DNA from: Caballeronia jiangsuensis
GTDB taxonomy: Bacteria > Pseudomonadota > Gammaproteobacteria > Burkholderiales > Burkholderiaceae
Length of the DNA: 64,000 nt
Reading direction: 5' to 3'
NCBI GenBank assembly: GCA_000648925.1
Contig: JFHF01000003.1
Coordinates: forward strand, 1-64,000
Under the pieces are notes generated by a model, which worked only from the letters and a program-made list of their open reading frames with translations, ran no database searches and was not told the origin of the DNA. Of this stretch, positions 26,161 to 34,141 are shown piece by piece (position 1 is the stretch's first letter; the number at the start of each line of letters is the position of its first letter). The position numbers and the translations under genes were made by a program.

Positions 26161-26592
26161 TTATAGATGCGCGCGCAGCCAGTGCCATGCGAGCGGGCCG
26201 CAGATCACGCCCCAGGTCATCGCGGCGATCACGAGCGCGATCATCACGGCGGCGCTGCCGCAATCCTTCGCCCGTCCGGAAAGCTCGTGACGTTCGAGCG
26301 AGATGCGGTCGATGGCCGCTTCGATGCTCGAATTGAGGAGTTCGACGAGCAGCACGAGCAGCACCGATCCCGCGAGCAACACGCGCTCGGCGGCGCTCAC
26401 GACGACTGCCGCGGCGATCAACAGAAGCGGAATCGCGAGGCACACTTCCTGGCGAAACGCGCTTTCCCCGCGCCACGTCGCGACGATGCCCGCCCACGAA
26501 TGACGCAGCGCGAACACGGCGCGCAAGAGGCCGCGCCGCTTGACGTGCGGACTTTGCGCGGATGTGGATGAAGAACTTGTCGAGCGGTTCAT
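26161..26592 (-). CDS. dgkA: Diacylglycerol kinase DgkA
   Basis: Small integral-membrane kinase that phosphorylates diacylglycerol to phosphatidate in lipid recycling. The C-terminal 110 residues match DgkA: SAFRQEVCLAIP, then VELLNSSIEAAIDRIS with the catalytic Glu/Asn region, and AKDCGSAAVMIAL. Three membrane helices follow the usual plan. The N-terminal 30 residues are a Ser-rich extension that may not be translated; ATG 26592 gives 143 residues against ~120 in E. coli. Convergent with the hydrolase gene, 6 bases away. Confidence 0.9.
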   Translation of the reverse strand: MNRSTSSSSTSAQSPHVKRRGLLRAVFALRHSWAGIVATWRGESAFRQEVCLAIPLLLIAAAVVVSAAERVLLAGSVLLVLLVELLNSSIEAAIDRISLERHELSGRAKDCGSAAVMIALVIAAMTWGVICGPLAWHWLRAHL

Positions 26593-26757
26593 GAGCGCAA
26601 TATTACCGCGCTGCCGACACGAAAACGTTTGCCGATTCATACCGCACGAAGCGGCGATGAATTGGCTTGTCAGGAAATTCGAAGGACCTTCATACTTCCC
26701 GCAGTCGTGAGGCGCAAGCACTCGCGTCGATAACTAGAAGAGAGCCGGGGATACATC

Positions 26758-27027
26758 ATGAAGTCACGCTTTACCGCTGTTCATCTGCGTTCTGTCGAAC
26801 TCGCCGATCCGCATCTCGCGCATCTGTACATGGAATGTGTCGATGCCGAAGCGCGTCTGTCCGGTGCGAGCAAGCTTGCCGCGGTGGCCGTGTTCGAGGC
26901 CCGCGAAAAGTCGCTCGATAACCTGTGGTCACGTCTCGATGCGCTCGACCCGCGACTGTGCCGCGAGTTGAAACACGCGGTGCAGGACTGGCACGACATC
27001 GCGGTGAAGCTGCGCGGCGGCGAATGA
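26758..27027 (+). CDS. Small helical hypothetical protein, 89 residues
   Basis: Unrecognised. It starts MKSRFTAVHLRSVELADPHL, has no membrane segment, and is mostly helical with ARLSGASKLAAVAVFEAREK and a C-terminal CRELKHAVQDWHDIAVKL. GGGGAT precedes the ATG by about six bases. Its codon use matches the neighbouring genes, and it stands alone before the TehA-like gene, about 100 bases upstream of it. Confidence 0.7.
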   Translation: MKSRFTAVHLRSVELADPHLAHLYMECVDAEARLSGASKLAAVAVFEAREKSLDNLWSRLDALDPRLCRELKHAVQDWHDIAVKLRGGE

Positions 27028-27129
27028 TTTGAGACGCGCGAGCAGCGCAACGAGACGCTGCGACATTCGCGCGGAAGGCCGTCGCCATTAACCTTTCTCC
27101 AACGACACAACGATTCATGGAGAAGGGCA

Positions 27130-28161
27130 ATGGATAGCGGTAATGGTACGAACAAATCTGCACCGATGCCGGTGGCGTTCTTCGGCATCGGCGTCGGTGC
27201 GCTCGCCCTTGCGGGCGCATGGCGCGCAGCGGCACGCGTATGGATGATTCCCGAAGCGGTCCCCGTGCTGCTGACGGCGAGCGCGCTCGTCGTGTGGCTC
27301 GCGGTCCTTGTCGCCTATGGGCGCAAGTGGCTCGTCGAACGCGACGCGGCCATCGCCGAGATGCGTCATCCGGTGCAGTCTTCGTTCGCGGCGCTCGTCC
27401 CGGTATCGATGATGCTCGCCGCGCAAGCCGTGCAGGCCTATTCGCGCGAGCTTGCCATCGCGCTCTTCGTGATCGGTGTAGCGAGTTCGCTCGCGCTCGG
27501 CGTGTATCTGCAAGGGCGATTCTGGCAAGGCGGACGCAAGCCCGAACTCACCACGCCCGCGATCTACCTGCCGACGGTCGCGCCGAGCTTCGTCGCGGCA
27601 ACGGCGGCGGCCGGTCTCGGCTTCACGCAACTGGGCATGTTGTTCTTCGGCGCGGGGGTGTTCTCGTGGCTCGCTATCGAATCGATCGTGCTGCATCGCG
27701 CGGCCGTGCTTGAGCCGCTGCCCGAAGCGCTGCGCCCGAGCCTCGGCATTCAGCTTGCGCCGCCCGTCGTCGGCGGTGTGTCGTATCTCGCGATCACGCA
27801 TGGCGTACCGGACACGTTCGCCTACATGATGCTCGGCTATGGCCTCTATCAGGCGCTGATGCTGGCGCGCCTCATCCCGTGGATTCGTCAAAGTACCTTC
27901 ACGCCTTCGTACTGGGCTTTCAGCTTTGGCGCGGCAGCGTTGCCGACGATGGCGATCCGGATGCTCGAACGCGGCGCCACCGGACCGATGGCGTGGATCG
28001 CGCCGGTGGCCTTCGTCCTGGCGAACGTGGTGATCGGTTTGATGATCGCGGGAACGGTGCGGGCGATCGTGCGAGGCAAGCTGCTGCCGACGTTGAACGT
28101 GACAGCGCCGAAGGACAACGTGCTCTCCATCGAACGCCGTGCGGCAGCGGGCTCACGCTGA
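27130..28161 (+). CDS. TehA/SLAC1-type transporter (tellurite resistance/dicarboxylate, TDT family)
   Basis: Ten-helix channel-like transporter of the TDT family, which includes E. coli TehA and plant SLAC1 anion channels. The 343-residue protein starts with a short hydrophilic tail, then PVAFFGIGVGALALAGAWR; other family features are the VPVSMMLAAQAVQAYSR helix and an ESIVLHRA turn. The conserved channel-gate Phe of TehA cannot be located safely by eye. A role in tellurite resistance is a family label only; anion or sulfite export is equally possible. ATG 27130 follows AGAAGGG closely. Confidence 0.82.
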   Translation: MDSGNGTNKSAPMPVAFFGIGVGALALAGAWRAAARVWMIPEAVPVLLTASALVVWLAVLVAYGRKWLVERDAAIAEMRHPVQSSFAALVPVSMMLAAQAVQAYSRELAIALFVIGVASSLALGVYLQGRFWQGGRKPELTTPAIYLPTVAPSFVAATAAAGLGFTQLGMLFFGAGVFSWLAIESIVLHRAAVLEPLPEALRPSLGIQLAPPVVGGVSYLAITHGVPDTFAYMMLGYGLYQALMLARLIPWIRQSTFTPSYWAFSFGAAALPTMAIRMLERGATGPMAWIAPVAFVLANVVIGLMIAGTVRAIVRGKLLPTLNVTAPKDNVLSIERRAAAGSR

Positions 28162-28184
28162 AGCCATGCAGCATCGGCGGGACA

Positions 28185-28970
28185 TCACAAGCTCAACACC
28201 TCGCCCGAGCGCAACGCACGCAACGAAATCCCCGGCAACGCGGCGCGCAGTTCATCCAGAATCTGCGCGCCGTGCGGCGGTTTCAGATGCGAAATCAGCA
28301 ACTCCGCCTTCAGCTCGACGCCGCGCACATCATCCGCGATGAGCCTCGGACAATAGTGATGCGCCGCATGCGCCAGCGCGATCTGCGCATCGGGAAACGC
28401 GGTCTCGACGATCACATGACGCAATCCGGGCAACGCGCAGACCGCCGCCCAGAACTCGGGATTGGTGGTCGTATCCCCGCTGAAGGCGAGGCACGCGGTC
28501 TCGCCGCACACGGCAAAGCCCACCGCCGGCACCGTATGCCGCGCGGGCAATGCCATCACGGTGCGCCCGTCCAACGTCACGCGCTCGCCGGTCTCCAGCG
28601 CTTCGAAGCGCACCCCCGGCGCATCCGGCGAAGGAATGCGCGTGAAGTCCGGCCAGATCAGATTGTTGAAGATATGCGCCTGCAGGATGTCGAGCGTCGC
28701 GCGGCTCGCGTGGACGGTCAGCGGCGCGCGGCGCGCTTCGCCCACGGCGTCGATCATGAGCGGCAGATACGCGATGTGATCCAGATGCGAATGCGTGAGA
28801 AACACATGATCGATGCGCGCGAGTTCATCGTCGGTGAGCACGGCGACACCCGTGCCGGCATCGATCAGGATGTCGTCATCGACGAGCAGCGCGGTCGTGC
28901 CGCCGGGATCGTCCGCCGCGTCCGGGCCAGTGCTGATCGCGCCGCTACAGCCGAGTACCCGAACATTCAT
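28185..28970 (-). CDS. Class-II-type 3',5'-cyclic-nucleotide phosphodiesterase (metallo-beta-lactamase fold)
   Basis: Predicted to hydrolyse cAMP/cGMP. The 261-residue protein begins MNVRVLGCSGAISTG and has the metal-binding motif THSHLDHIAYLP (His60, His62, Asp64, His65), which matches the class II signature except at the Gly/Ser position, and downstream HTVPAVGF, AFSGDTTTNPEF, VIETAFPD and ISHLKPPH segments. ATG 28970 is 20 bases after the cyclase stop, making it the last gene of the six-gene operon. Placing a phosphodiesterase beside a cyclase and a cNMP-binding transporter supports the assignment; activity on another phosphodiester cannot be excluded. Confidence 0.78.
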   Translation of the reverse strand: MNVRVLGCSGAISTGPDAADDPGGTTALLVDDDILIDAGTGVAVLTDDELARIDHVFLTHSHLDHIAYLPLMIDAVGEARRAPLTVHASRATLDILQAHIFNNLIWPDFTRIPSPDAPGVRFEALETGERVTLDGRTVMALPARHTVPAVGFAVCGETACLAFSGDTTTNPEFWAAVCALPGLRHVIVETAFPDAQIALAHAAHHYCPRLIADDVRGVELKAELLISHLKPPHGAQILDELRAALPGISLRALRSGEVLSL

Positions 28971-28990
28971 GATGCGCCCCGCCTGATGGT

Positions 28991-31219
28991 TCATTTCGTA
29001 TCGAATGCGCTTACGCAATCCCAGTCCTCGGGCAACGCGACGCCGCGCAGCGCATCGATGCGCTTGCGATAGATCGCATACACCTGCCGCTCAGGATACT
29101 GCGCCGCGAGCGTCGCGAGTAGCGTTTCCGCCTCATCCCACTCGCGCGCGCGATAGTGCCCGAGCGCCGCGTGCCAGCGCGCGAGCGCATCGGCGTGTTC
29201 GTGCGGCGGCCGCGGCTCGAACACCGCGATCGGCGCGACGCGTCCCTTCACGCGCACGCGGTCGATCTCGCGGAACACGACATCCGGCACCCGTTCGCGC
29301 GTCGCCTCGCCGACGATGATGTCGATGTCGAAGCGCCGCGTGAGTCCTTCGAGCCGCGCCGCGACGTTCACCGCATCGCCCATCACCGTGTACGCCTTGC
29401 GCACGGACGAGCCCATGTCGCCGACCGTCATCGGTCCCGTGTTGATGCCGATGCCGATCCACAAGGTCGGCCAGCCGCGCGTGGTGAGCGTGCGGTTCAG
29501 TTCGATGAGCGCCTCGCGCATGCCGAGCGCCGCGGCGACCGCATTGCGCGCATGATCCGGATCGTCGACGGGCGCGCCCCAGAAGCCCATGATCGCGTCG
29601 CCCATGTACTTGTCGAGCGTGCCGCGATGCGCGCGGATCACTTCGGTCATCGTGCCGAGATACTCGTTCATCAGTTGCGCGAGCGCTTCCGGCTCCAGCG
29701 TCTCGGCAATGGCGGTGAAGCCGAGCACGTCGCAGAAGAGCACGGTCAGTTCCGCGCGACGGCCCGCCATGCTGTAGTCCTCGGGATGGCGGCTCATCTC
29801 CTCGACGAGTTCCGGCGGCACGTATTGCCCGAAGAGCGCGGCGAAATAACGCTTCGCGCGCGCCTCGACGAAATAGCCGTAGGACATGTTGAGCACGTAG
29901 AGCGCGAGCACCGTGAGCAGCAGCGACGCCACCGGAATCGACCAGCCGAGCCGCGCGAACGCGACGAGATCCGCCGCGACGATCGCCGCGAACAGCATCG
30001 CGCTGAAGAGCGTCGCGCGGGCGGGGATGTGCCACGGCCACAGAAAGATCATCGCGAGACCGGCGAGCACGAGCAGCGACGCCTGCAACGCGGCCGCGAA
30101 CGGCGGCTCGAAGCGGATCGTGCCGTCGAGCATGCCGCCGATCAGGTTCGCGTTCACCTCGACGCCCGGATACACCTCGCCGACGGGCGTCGTGCGCTGA
30201 TCCATCAGGCCGGGCGCCGTGGTGCCGATGAGCGCGATCTTGCCCGCGAGCGCGCCCGCCGGAATGCGCTGCGCGAGCACGTCGGCGATGGAGTAATACG
30301 GAAAGCTGCCGGTCGTGCCGCGATAGGGGACGAGCGCCGCGCCGTTCTCATCGACGGGAATGACGCGCGTGCCGCGCGGCGTCGCGAGCGCGAGGCCCGA
30401 AAGCGGCGCGGCAGGATCGGTCGGATCGTCGAAAACGGGTGTGACCGACGCGTCGCCGAACAGCGCGCGGAACACTTCGAGCGAGAGCGCGCCGTACACG
30501 CCGTCGCGAAACGCGGTGACGAGCGGCACGCGGCGCACGGAGCCGTCGAAGTCGATCACCGGATTGAAATAGCCCGCGCGCCGCGCCGAATTTTGCAGCG
30601 CGGGGAGATTGCCGCCATAGCTCGTCCAGTCGAAGAGCGTGAGCGGATGCGTGCCGAACGCGCGCTCGCTCATCAGCGGCGCCGGAATCGCGCCGCTCGA
30701 CGCATCCTGATTCGAGAAGTAATAACCGAGCACGACGGGATGGCCCGCGAGGGCATCGGCGAAGCGCTGGTCATAGTTCAGGCGCGGCGCGAGTTGATCG
30801 AGCGCATGCCGGTAAGCCGCGTTATCGGCGAGCGCGCCGTGCGCGAGTTCATCGAGCACGGCGAGGCCCGAGCTCGCGTCGGGTTCCGCGAACACCATGT
30901 CGAAGCCGAGCACGGCGATGCGCTCGCGCGAAAACAGCGTATCGACGAGCGTCGCCATGCGCGCGCGATCCCACGGCCAGCGGCCGAGTTCCGCGAGACT
31001 TTTCTCGTCGATATCGAGGATCGCGATGCGCGCGTCGGTCGTGCGCGGCATGAAGAGGCGCACCTTGGCGTCGTAGATCATCGCGGACAGCGAATCGATG
31101 AAGCGGATGTCGTAGCGCGCGAGCGCATGCCCCGCGAGCACGACGACGACGGCAAGCCCCAGCGCCCAGCGCGCGCCCGAGCGTCTCAGCACGAACGCGA
31201 GCGGCTCGCGCGCGCTCAT
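28991..31219 (-). CDS. CHASE2-domain class III adenylate cyclase
   Basis: Membrane receptor that should make cAMP in response to an extracytoplasmic signal. The 742-residue protein has an N-terminal helix (about 16-33), a periplasmic CHASE2 domain (about 35-340, with ILDIDEKSLAELGRWPW), three membrane helices (about 370-450) and a cyclase domain (about 490-690). Catalytic residues look complete: metal Asp497 in LFCDVLGFT and Asp541 in DKYMGDAIMGFW, adenine-selective Lys537, and VMGDAVNVAARLE with the transition-state Asn/Arg. Its ATG overlaps the SulP stop (ATGA), so the two are coupled. Similar CHASE2 cyclases occur beside two-partner secretion genes in other proteobacteria. Confidence 0.92.
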   Translation of the reverse strand: MSAREPLAFVLRRSGARWALGLAVVVVLAGHALARYDIRFIDSLSAMIYDAKVRLFMPRTTDARIAILDIDEKSLAELGRWPWDRARMATLVDTLFSRERIAVLGFDMVFAEPDASSGLAVLDELAHGALADNAAYRHALDQLAPRLNYDQRFADALAGHPVVLGYYFSNQDASSGAIPAPLMSERAFGTHPLTLFDWTSYGGNLPALQNSARRAGYFNPVIDFDGSVRRVPLVTAFRDGVYGALSLEVFRALFGDASVTPVFDDPTDPAAPLSGLALATPRGTRVIPVDENGAALVPYRGTTGSFPYYSIADVLAQRIPAGALAGKIALIGTTAPGLMDQRTTPVGEVYPGVEVNANLIGGMLDGTIRFEPPFAAALQASLLVLAGLAMIFLWPWHIPARATLFSAMLFAAIVAADLVAFARLGWSIPVASLLLTVLALYVLNMSYGYFVEARAKRYFAALFGQYVPPELVEEMSRHPEDYSMAGRRAELTVLFCDVLGFTAIAETLEPEALAQLMNEYLGTMTEVIRAHRGTLDKYMGDAIMGFWGAPVDDPDHARNAVAAALGMREALIELNRTLTTRGWPTLWIGIGINTGPMTVGDMGSSVRKAYTVMGDAVNVAARLEGLTRRFDIDIIVGEATRERVPDVVFREIDRVRVKGRVAPIAVFEPRPPHEHADALARWHAALGHYRAREWDEAETLLATLAAQYPERQVYAIYRKRIDALRGVALPEDWDCVSAFDTK

Positions 31220-33474
31220 TGCGCGGCCCGGATCTGCTCGTTCGCGGCGACGAGCCGCGCCGCCAGCACGCGCGCGACGAACTTGTGCATGCGCGCGGCG
31301 AGCGCGGGATCGTCGCTTTCCAGCCGCTTAAGCGTTGAGAGCGCGAGGCGCAGCACGACGGTCGGCTCATCGGCGACGACATCCGCGCTGCGCCGCGCGC
31401 CGGTGTACACGGCCATCTCGCCGACGATCGTGCCCGCGCCGAAGCTGCGCAGCCGCAACGTGCGTCCTTCGCCGACGGCGAGCGCCACCGTCACGCGTCC
31501 GGTTTCGACGAAGTAGATCGAATCGCCCGGATCGGCCTGCCGGAACACGTACTCGCCGGGCGCGAGCGCGAGCGTGTCGAGATGCGGGCGCAGCGCGTCG
31601 AGCGTGTCGGGCAAAGTCGATGCGAACCCGCCGGCGCGCGTCGCCTGCGACGGCTTCAGCGCGCGCAGCATCTGCGTTTCGATCCATTCGAGGCCGTTGT
31701 CGAGATCGGCGAATTCATGCGGGCCGCTCGCGCCTTTCGTATCGGTGATGCCTTTGGCGAACCACGCCTTCAACGCCGGCGAAAGGCCGGTCAGCACGAG
31801 TTGCGCGTTGGCGCGCGCGCACGCCTGGCGCAGCCGCACGAAGCTCGCCGTGCTCGACGCATCGACGCCATGCACGCGGGCGAAATCGACGAGCACGAAG
31901 CGCACGTTCGGGCGCGCGTCGGGGGCATCGGCGCTCGTGTCGAGGCGCGCGCGGATATGCGTGAGTATCGAATACGCGGTGCCGAAGAAGAGAAAGCCCT
32001 GCAACGCGACGCCGTAGAGCGCGCGGGCCTCGCCATCGAGCGCGCGGCTTTCGTCGACGGTGCGCTCGACGTTCGAGCGCCGCCCGCGCCCGTCGAACTC
32101 CAGGCGAAAGCAGTTCACGCGGCCATAGCGCACCACGAACAGCAGACAAGCGGCGATCACGCCGAGCAGCACGCCCGCGACGATCCCATACGCCTCGATG
32201 ATCACCATGATCGCGGGAATCAGCAGATAGTCGTGCCACGGCAGGCGCCGAAACGAGTTGATGAGCCATTCGTTGAGCATCGCCGCGCCGATGAAAATCT
32301 GCAGCCCGACGAGCACGGGCTTCGGCAACAGCGCCATCAGACTCGGAAAGCGCGCGACCACGACGAGGCAGAACAGCGCCGCGAGCACGCCCGCGCGCCG
32401 GCCTCGGACGCCCAGACGCCAATTGGTGACCGTGCGCGTCATCGACTGCGCGCCGACGAGTCCGCCCGCGAGCCCGGTCAGCACGTTCGCGATGCCCGCC
32501 ACGCGCATCTCGCGATTGAAGTCGACATCGCGCGAGGCCGTCACGCCGATGCTCGTCGTGTTGAGCAACACCGTCATCGACGACACCGCGGCGACGGCGA
32601 GAATCTCGGGGGCGCGCGAGACGAGCGTCGGCAGCCAGGCGTCGTGCAGCAGCGCGAACGGCAGGCGCATGCCGGTGATCGACTCGTAATGAAACAGCAG
32701 GCCCATGCGGCGCGCGTCTTCCAGCGTCTTGCCGGAGCCGTGCAGTCCGCCGTAGAAGATGGCGATGCCGAGCGCGATCATCGACGGCAACACGATCACG
32801 TAGCGCGACAGCGGCGTGATGCGCGTGAGCACGAGCAGCCCGACGCCCACCACGAGCGCGGGCACGCTCGCGAGCCACGGCAGCGCCATGACGAGCCGCG
32901 GCGTCGCGGCGCCGACGGGCGCGTCGGTGAGCACGCGCAGCGCGCCTTCGAGCAGCAGGAGGCCGGTGCCCGCGAGAAAGCCGCCGATCACCGGAAACGG
33001 GATGTACTGGATCGCGTTGCCGCGTTTCCAGTGCGCGAGCGCGAAGAGCAGCGCGCCCGTCGTCAGCGACGACACCGCGATCAGCAGCAGCACGGTGGCG
33101 AGCACGGCGTCACCGTCGCCGCCCGCGGCATGCACCGACAGCGCGACGGACGAGGCCATGCCCGCGAGCAGCGCGGTGGCGTTCGAATCGGGGCCCGCGA
33201 TCATGAACGGCACCGAGCTCGTCAGCGCGACCACGAACGCGACGATCACGCAGCTCAAAAGCGCGGTCGGCATGCCGGCGGAGAGCCACGGCGTGAGGCC
33301 GGCCGAGAAGATCGTCGCGCCGTAACCGGCGGCATAGGCGAGCGCGAGCAGCGCGGTCAGCACGCCCGCGAGCGCATCGACGCCGAACGCCGCGATGGCC
33401 GCGTGAACGCTCGATGCGCCCGCGCCCGGCGATGCGCGCATCAGCTTGGCGTCGCGGCTCGTGTTCTCGCTCAT
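31216..33474 (-). CDS. SulP transporter fused to STAS and cyclic-nucleotide-binding domains
   Basis: Predicted anion transporter whose activity may be gated by cAMP. The 752-residue protein has an N-terminal SulP membrane domain (about 25-440: GYGATIFSAGLTPWLSAGMP, MIAGPDSNATALLAGMASSV, FPVIGGFLAGTGLLLLEGAL), a STAS domain (about 465-590, with FVLVDFARVHGVDASS) and a C-terminal cNMP-binding domain (about 620-745, with DSIYFVETGRVTVAL and GAGTIVGEMAVYTGARRSAD). An SulP-STAS-cNMP fusion is an uncommon architecture. ATG 33474 was chosen at the first recognisable residue; the long frame further upstream covers other genes. It sits directly before the adenylate cyclase gene, so local cAMP is the obvious ligand. 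Confidence 0.87.
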   Translation of the reverse strand: MSENTSRDAKLMRASPGAGASSVHAAIAAFGVDALAGVLTALLALAYAAGYGATIFSAGLTPWLSAGMPTALLSCVIVAFVVALTSSVPFMIAGPDSNATALLAGMASSVALSVHAAGGDGDAVLATVLLLIAVSSLTTGALLFALAHWKRGNAIQYIPFPVIGGFLAGTGLLLLEGALRVLTDAPVGAATPRLVMALPWLASVPALVVGVGLLVLTRITPLSRYVIVLPSMIALGIAIFYGGLHGSGKTLEDARRMGLLFHYESITGMRLPFALLHDAWLPTLVSRAPEILAVAAVSSMTVLLNTTSIGVTASRDVDFNREMRVAGIANVLTGLAGGLVGAQSMTRTVTNWRLGVRGRRAGVLAALFCLVVVARFPSLMALLPKPVLVGLQIFIGAAMLNEWLINSFRRLPWHDYLLIPAIMVIIEAYGIVAGVLLGVIAACLLFVVRYGRVNCFRLEFDGRGRRSNVERTVDESRALDGEARALYGVALQGFLFFGTAYSILTHIRARLDTSADAPDARPNVRFVLVDFARVHGVDASSTASFVRLRQACARANAQLVLTGLSPALKAWFAKGITDTKGASGPHEFADLDNGLEWIETQMLRALKPSQATRAGGFASTLPDTLDALRPHLDTLALAPGEYVFRQADPGDSIYFVETGRVTVALAVGEGRTLRLRSFGAGTIVGEMAVYTGARRSADVVADEPTVVLRLALSTLKRLESDDPALAARMHKFVARVLAARLVAANEQIRAAQ

Positions 33475-33485
33475 CGCCGGTTCCG

Positions 33486-34133
33486 CTAGCGGCACGCCGC
33501 CGACGGCACTACCGGCGTGACGCGCGACGCCGGGAGCACGCCGAACGGCGAGCGCGCATTGATGACGATCGTGCCTTCGCCCGCGCGCACGATCTGCCTG
33601 TCGACCTGATTGATCACGACGATCTGCCCGTCGTACACGACGATCTGATCGCCCTTGCAATCCGCATTCGCGCCGGGTTCGAGGTTCGCGCAATCGGTGA
33701 CGGAATATTCGGTGCCGCGTATGCCGATGGTCGAGGTCGGCGTCTTCACGCGATAGTTCTCCGGCTTGCCTTCCTTCGCGACGAGTCCGTCGACGGCGCG
33801 CAATCCGCCTTTCACGAGCGACAGGAAACTGCGGTCTTCCTGCGGCGCGTTCGCCACGTAGCGGAAATCGTCCACGCGAAACACCGAGCCGGGCTTCAGA
33901 TACACGCGCTGCTTGTCGGTGAAGATCATCACGATCTCGGACGCGACGCCGGTCTGCACGGTGTCGCCGTTTTCGATGTTGCCGCCCATCGCCGCGACGC
34001 GCTGCGCGCCGTTCGCGCTCTGAATCGCGACATTGCCGACGAGCGCGGTGATCGTCGCGACCGGCTCGGCCGACGCCGCGCGCGCGGTCATCGCCAGAAG
34101 GAGAAAGAGGAGGAAGTGTCGGGCGCGCATCAT
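33486..34133 (-). CDS. Exported FecR-domain protein
   Basis: A 215-residue secreted or periplasmic protein with a signal peptide (about 1-23, ending ARAASA) and a FecR-type domain (about 28-130: GNVAIQSANGAQRVAAMGG, GVASEIVMIFTDKQRVYLKPGS). The middle has RGTEYSVTDCANL and the pair of Cys in DCANLEPGANADC, a likely disulfide. FecR-like proteins of this kind recur beside CHASE2 cyclases and two-partner secretion genes and are thought to act in the envelope, but no role is established. ATG 34133 or 34130. The gene is 11 bases before sulP and 8 after tpsB. Confidence 0.85.
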   Translation of the reverse strand: MMRARHFLLFLLLAMTARAASAEPVATITALVGNVAIQSANGAQRVAAMGGNIENGDTVQTGVASEIVMIFTDKQRVYLKPGSVFRVDDFRYVANAPQEDRSFLSLVKGGLRAVDGLVAKEGKPENYRVKTPTSTIGIRGTEYSVTDCANLEPGANADCKGDQIVVYDGQIVVINQVDRQIVRAGEGTIVINARSPFGVLPASRVTPVVPSAACR

Positions 34134-34141
34134 GGTCGGTC

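Noticed and set aside
29156..31516. 786-codon plus-strand frame antisense to the CHASE2 cyclase
   Set aside because: Arg/Ala/His-rich shadow; catalytic motifs of the cyclase are on the minus strand.
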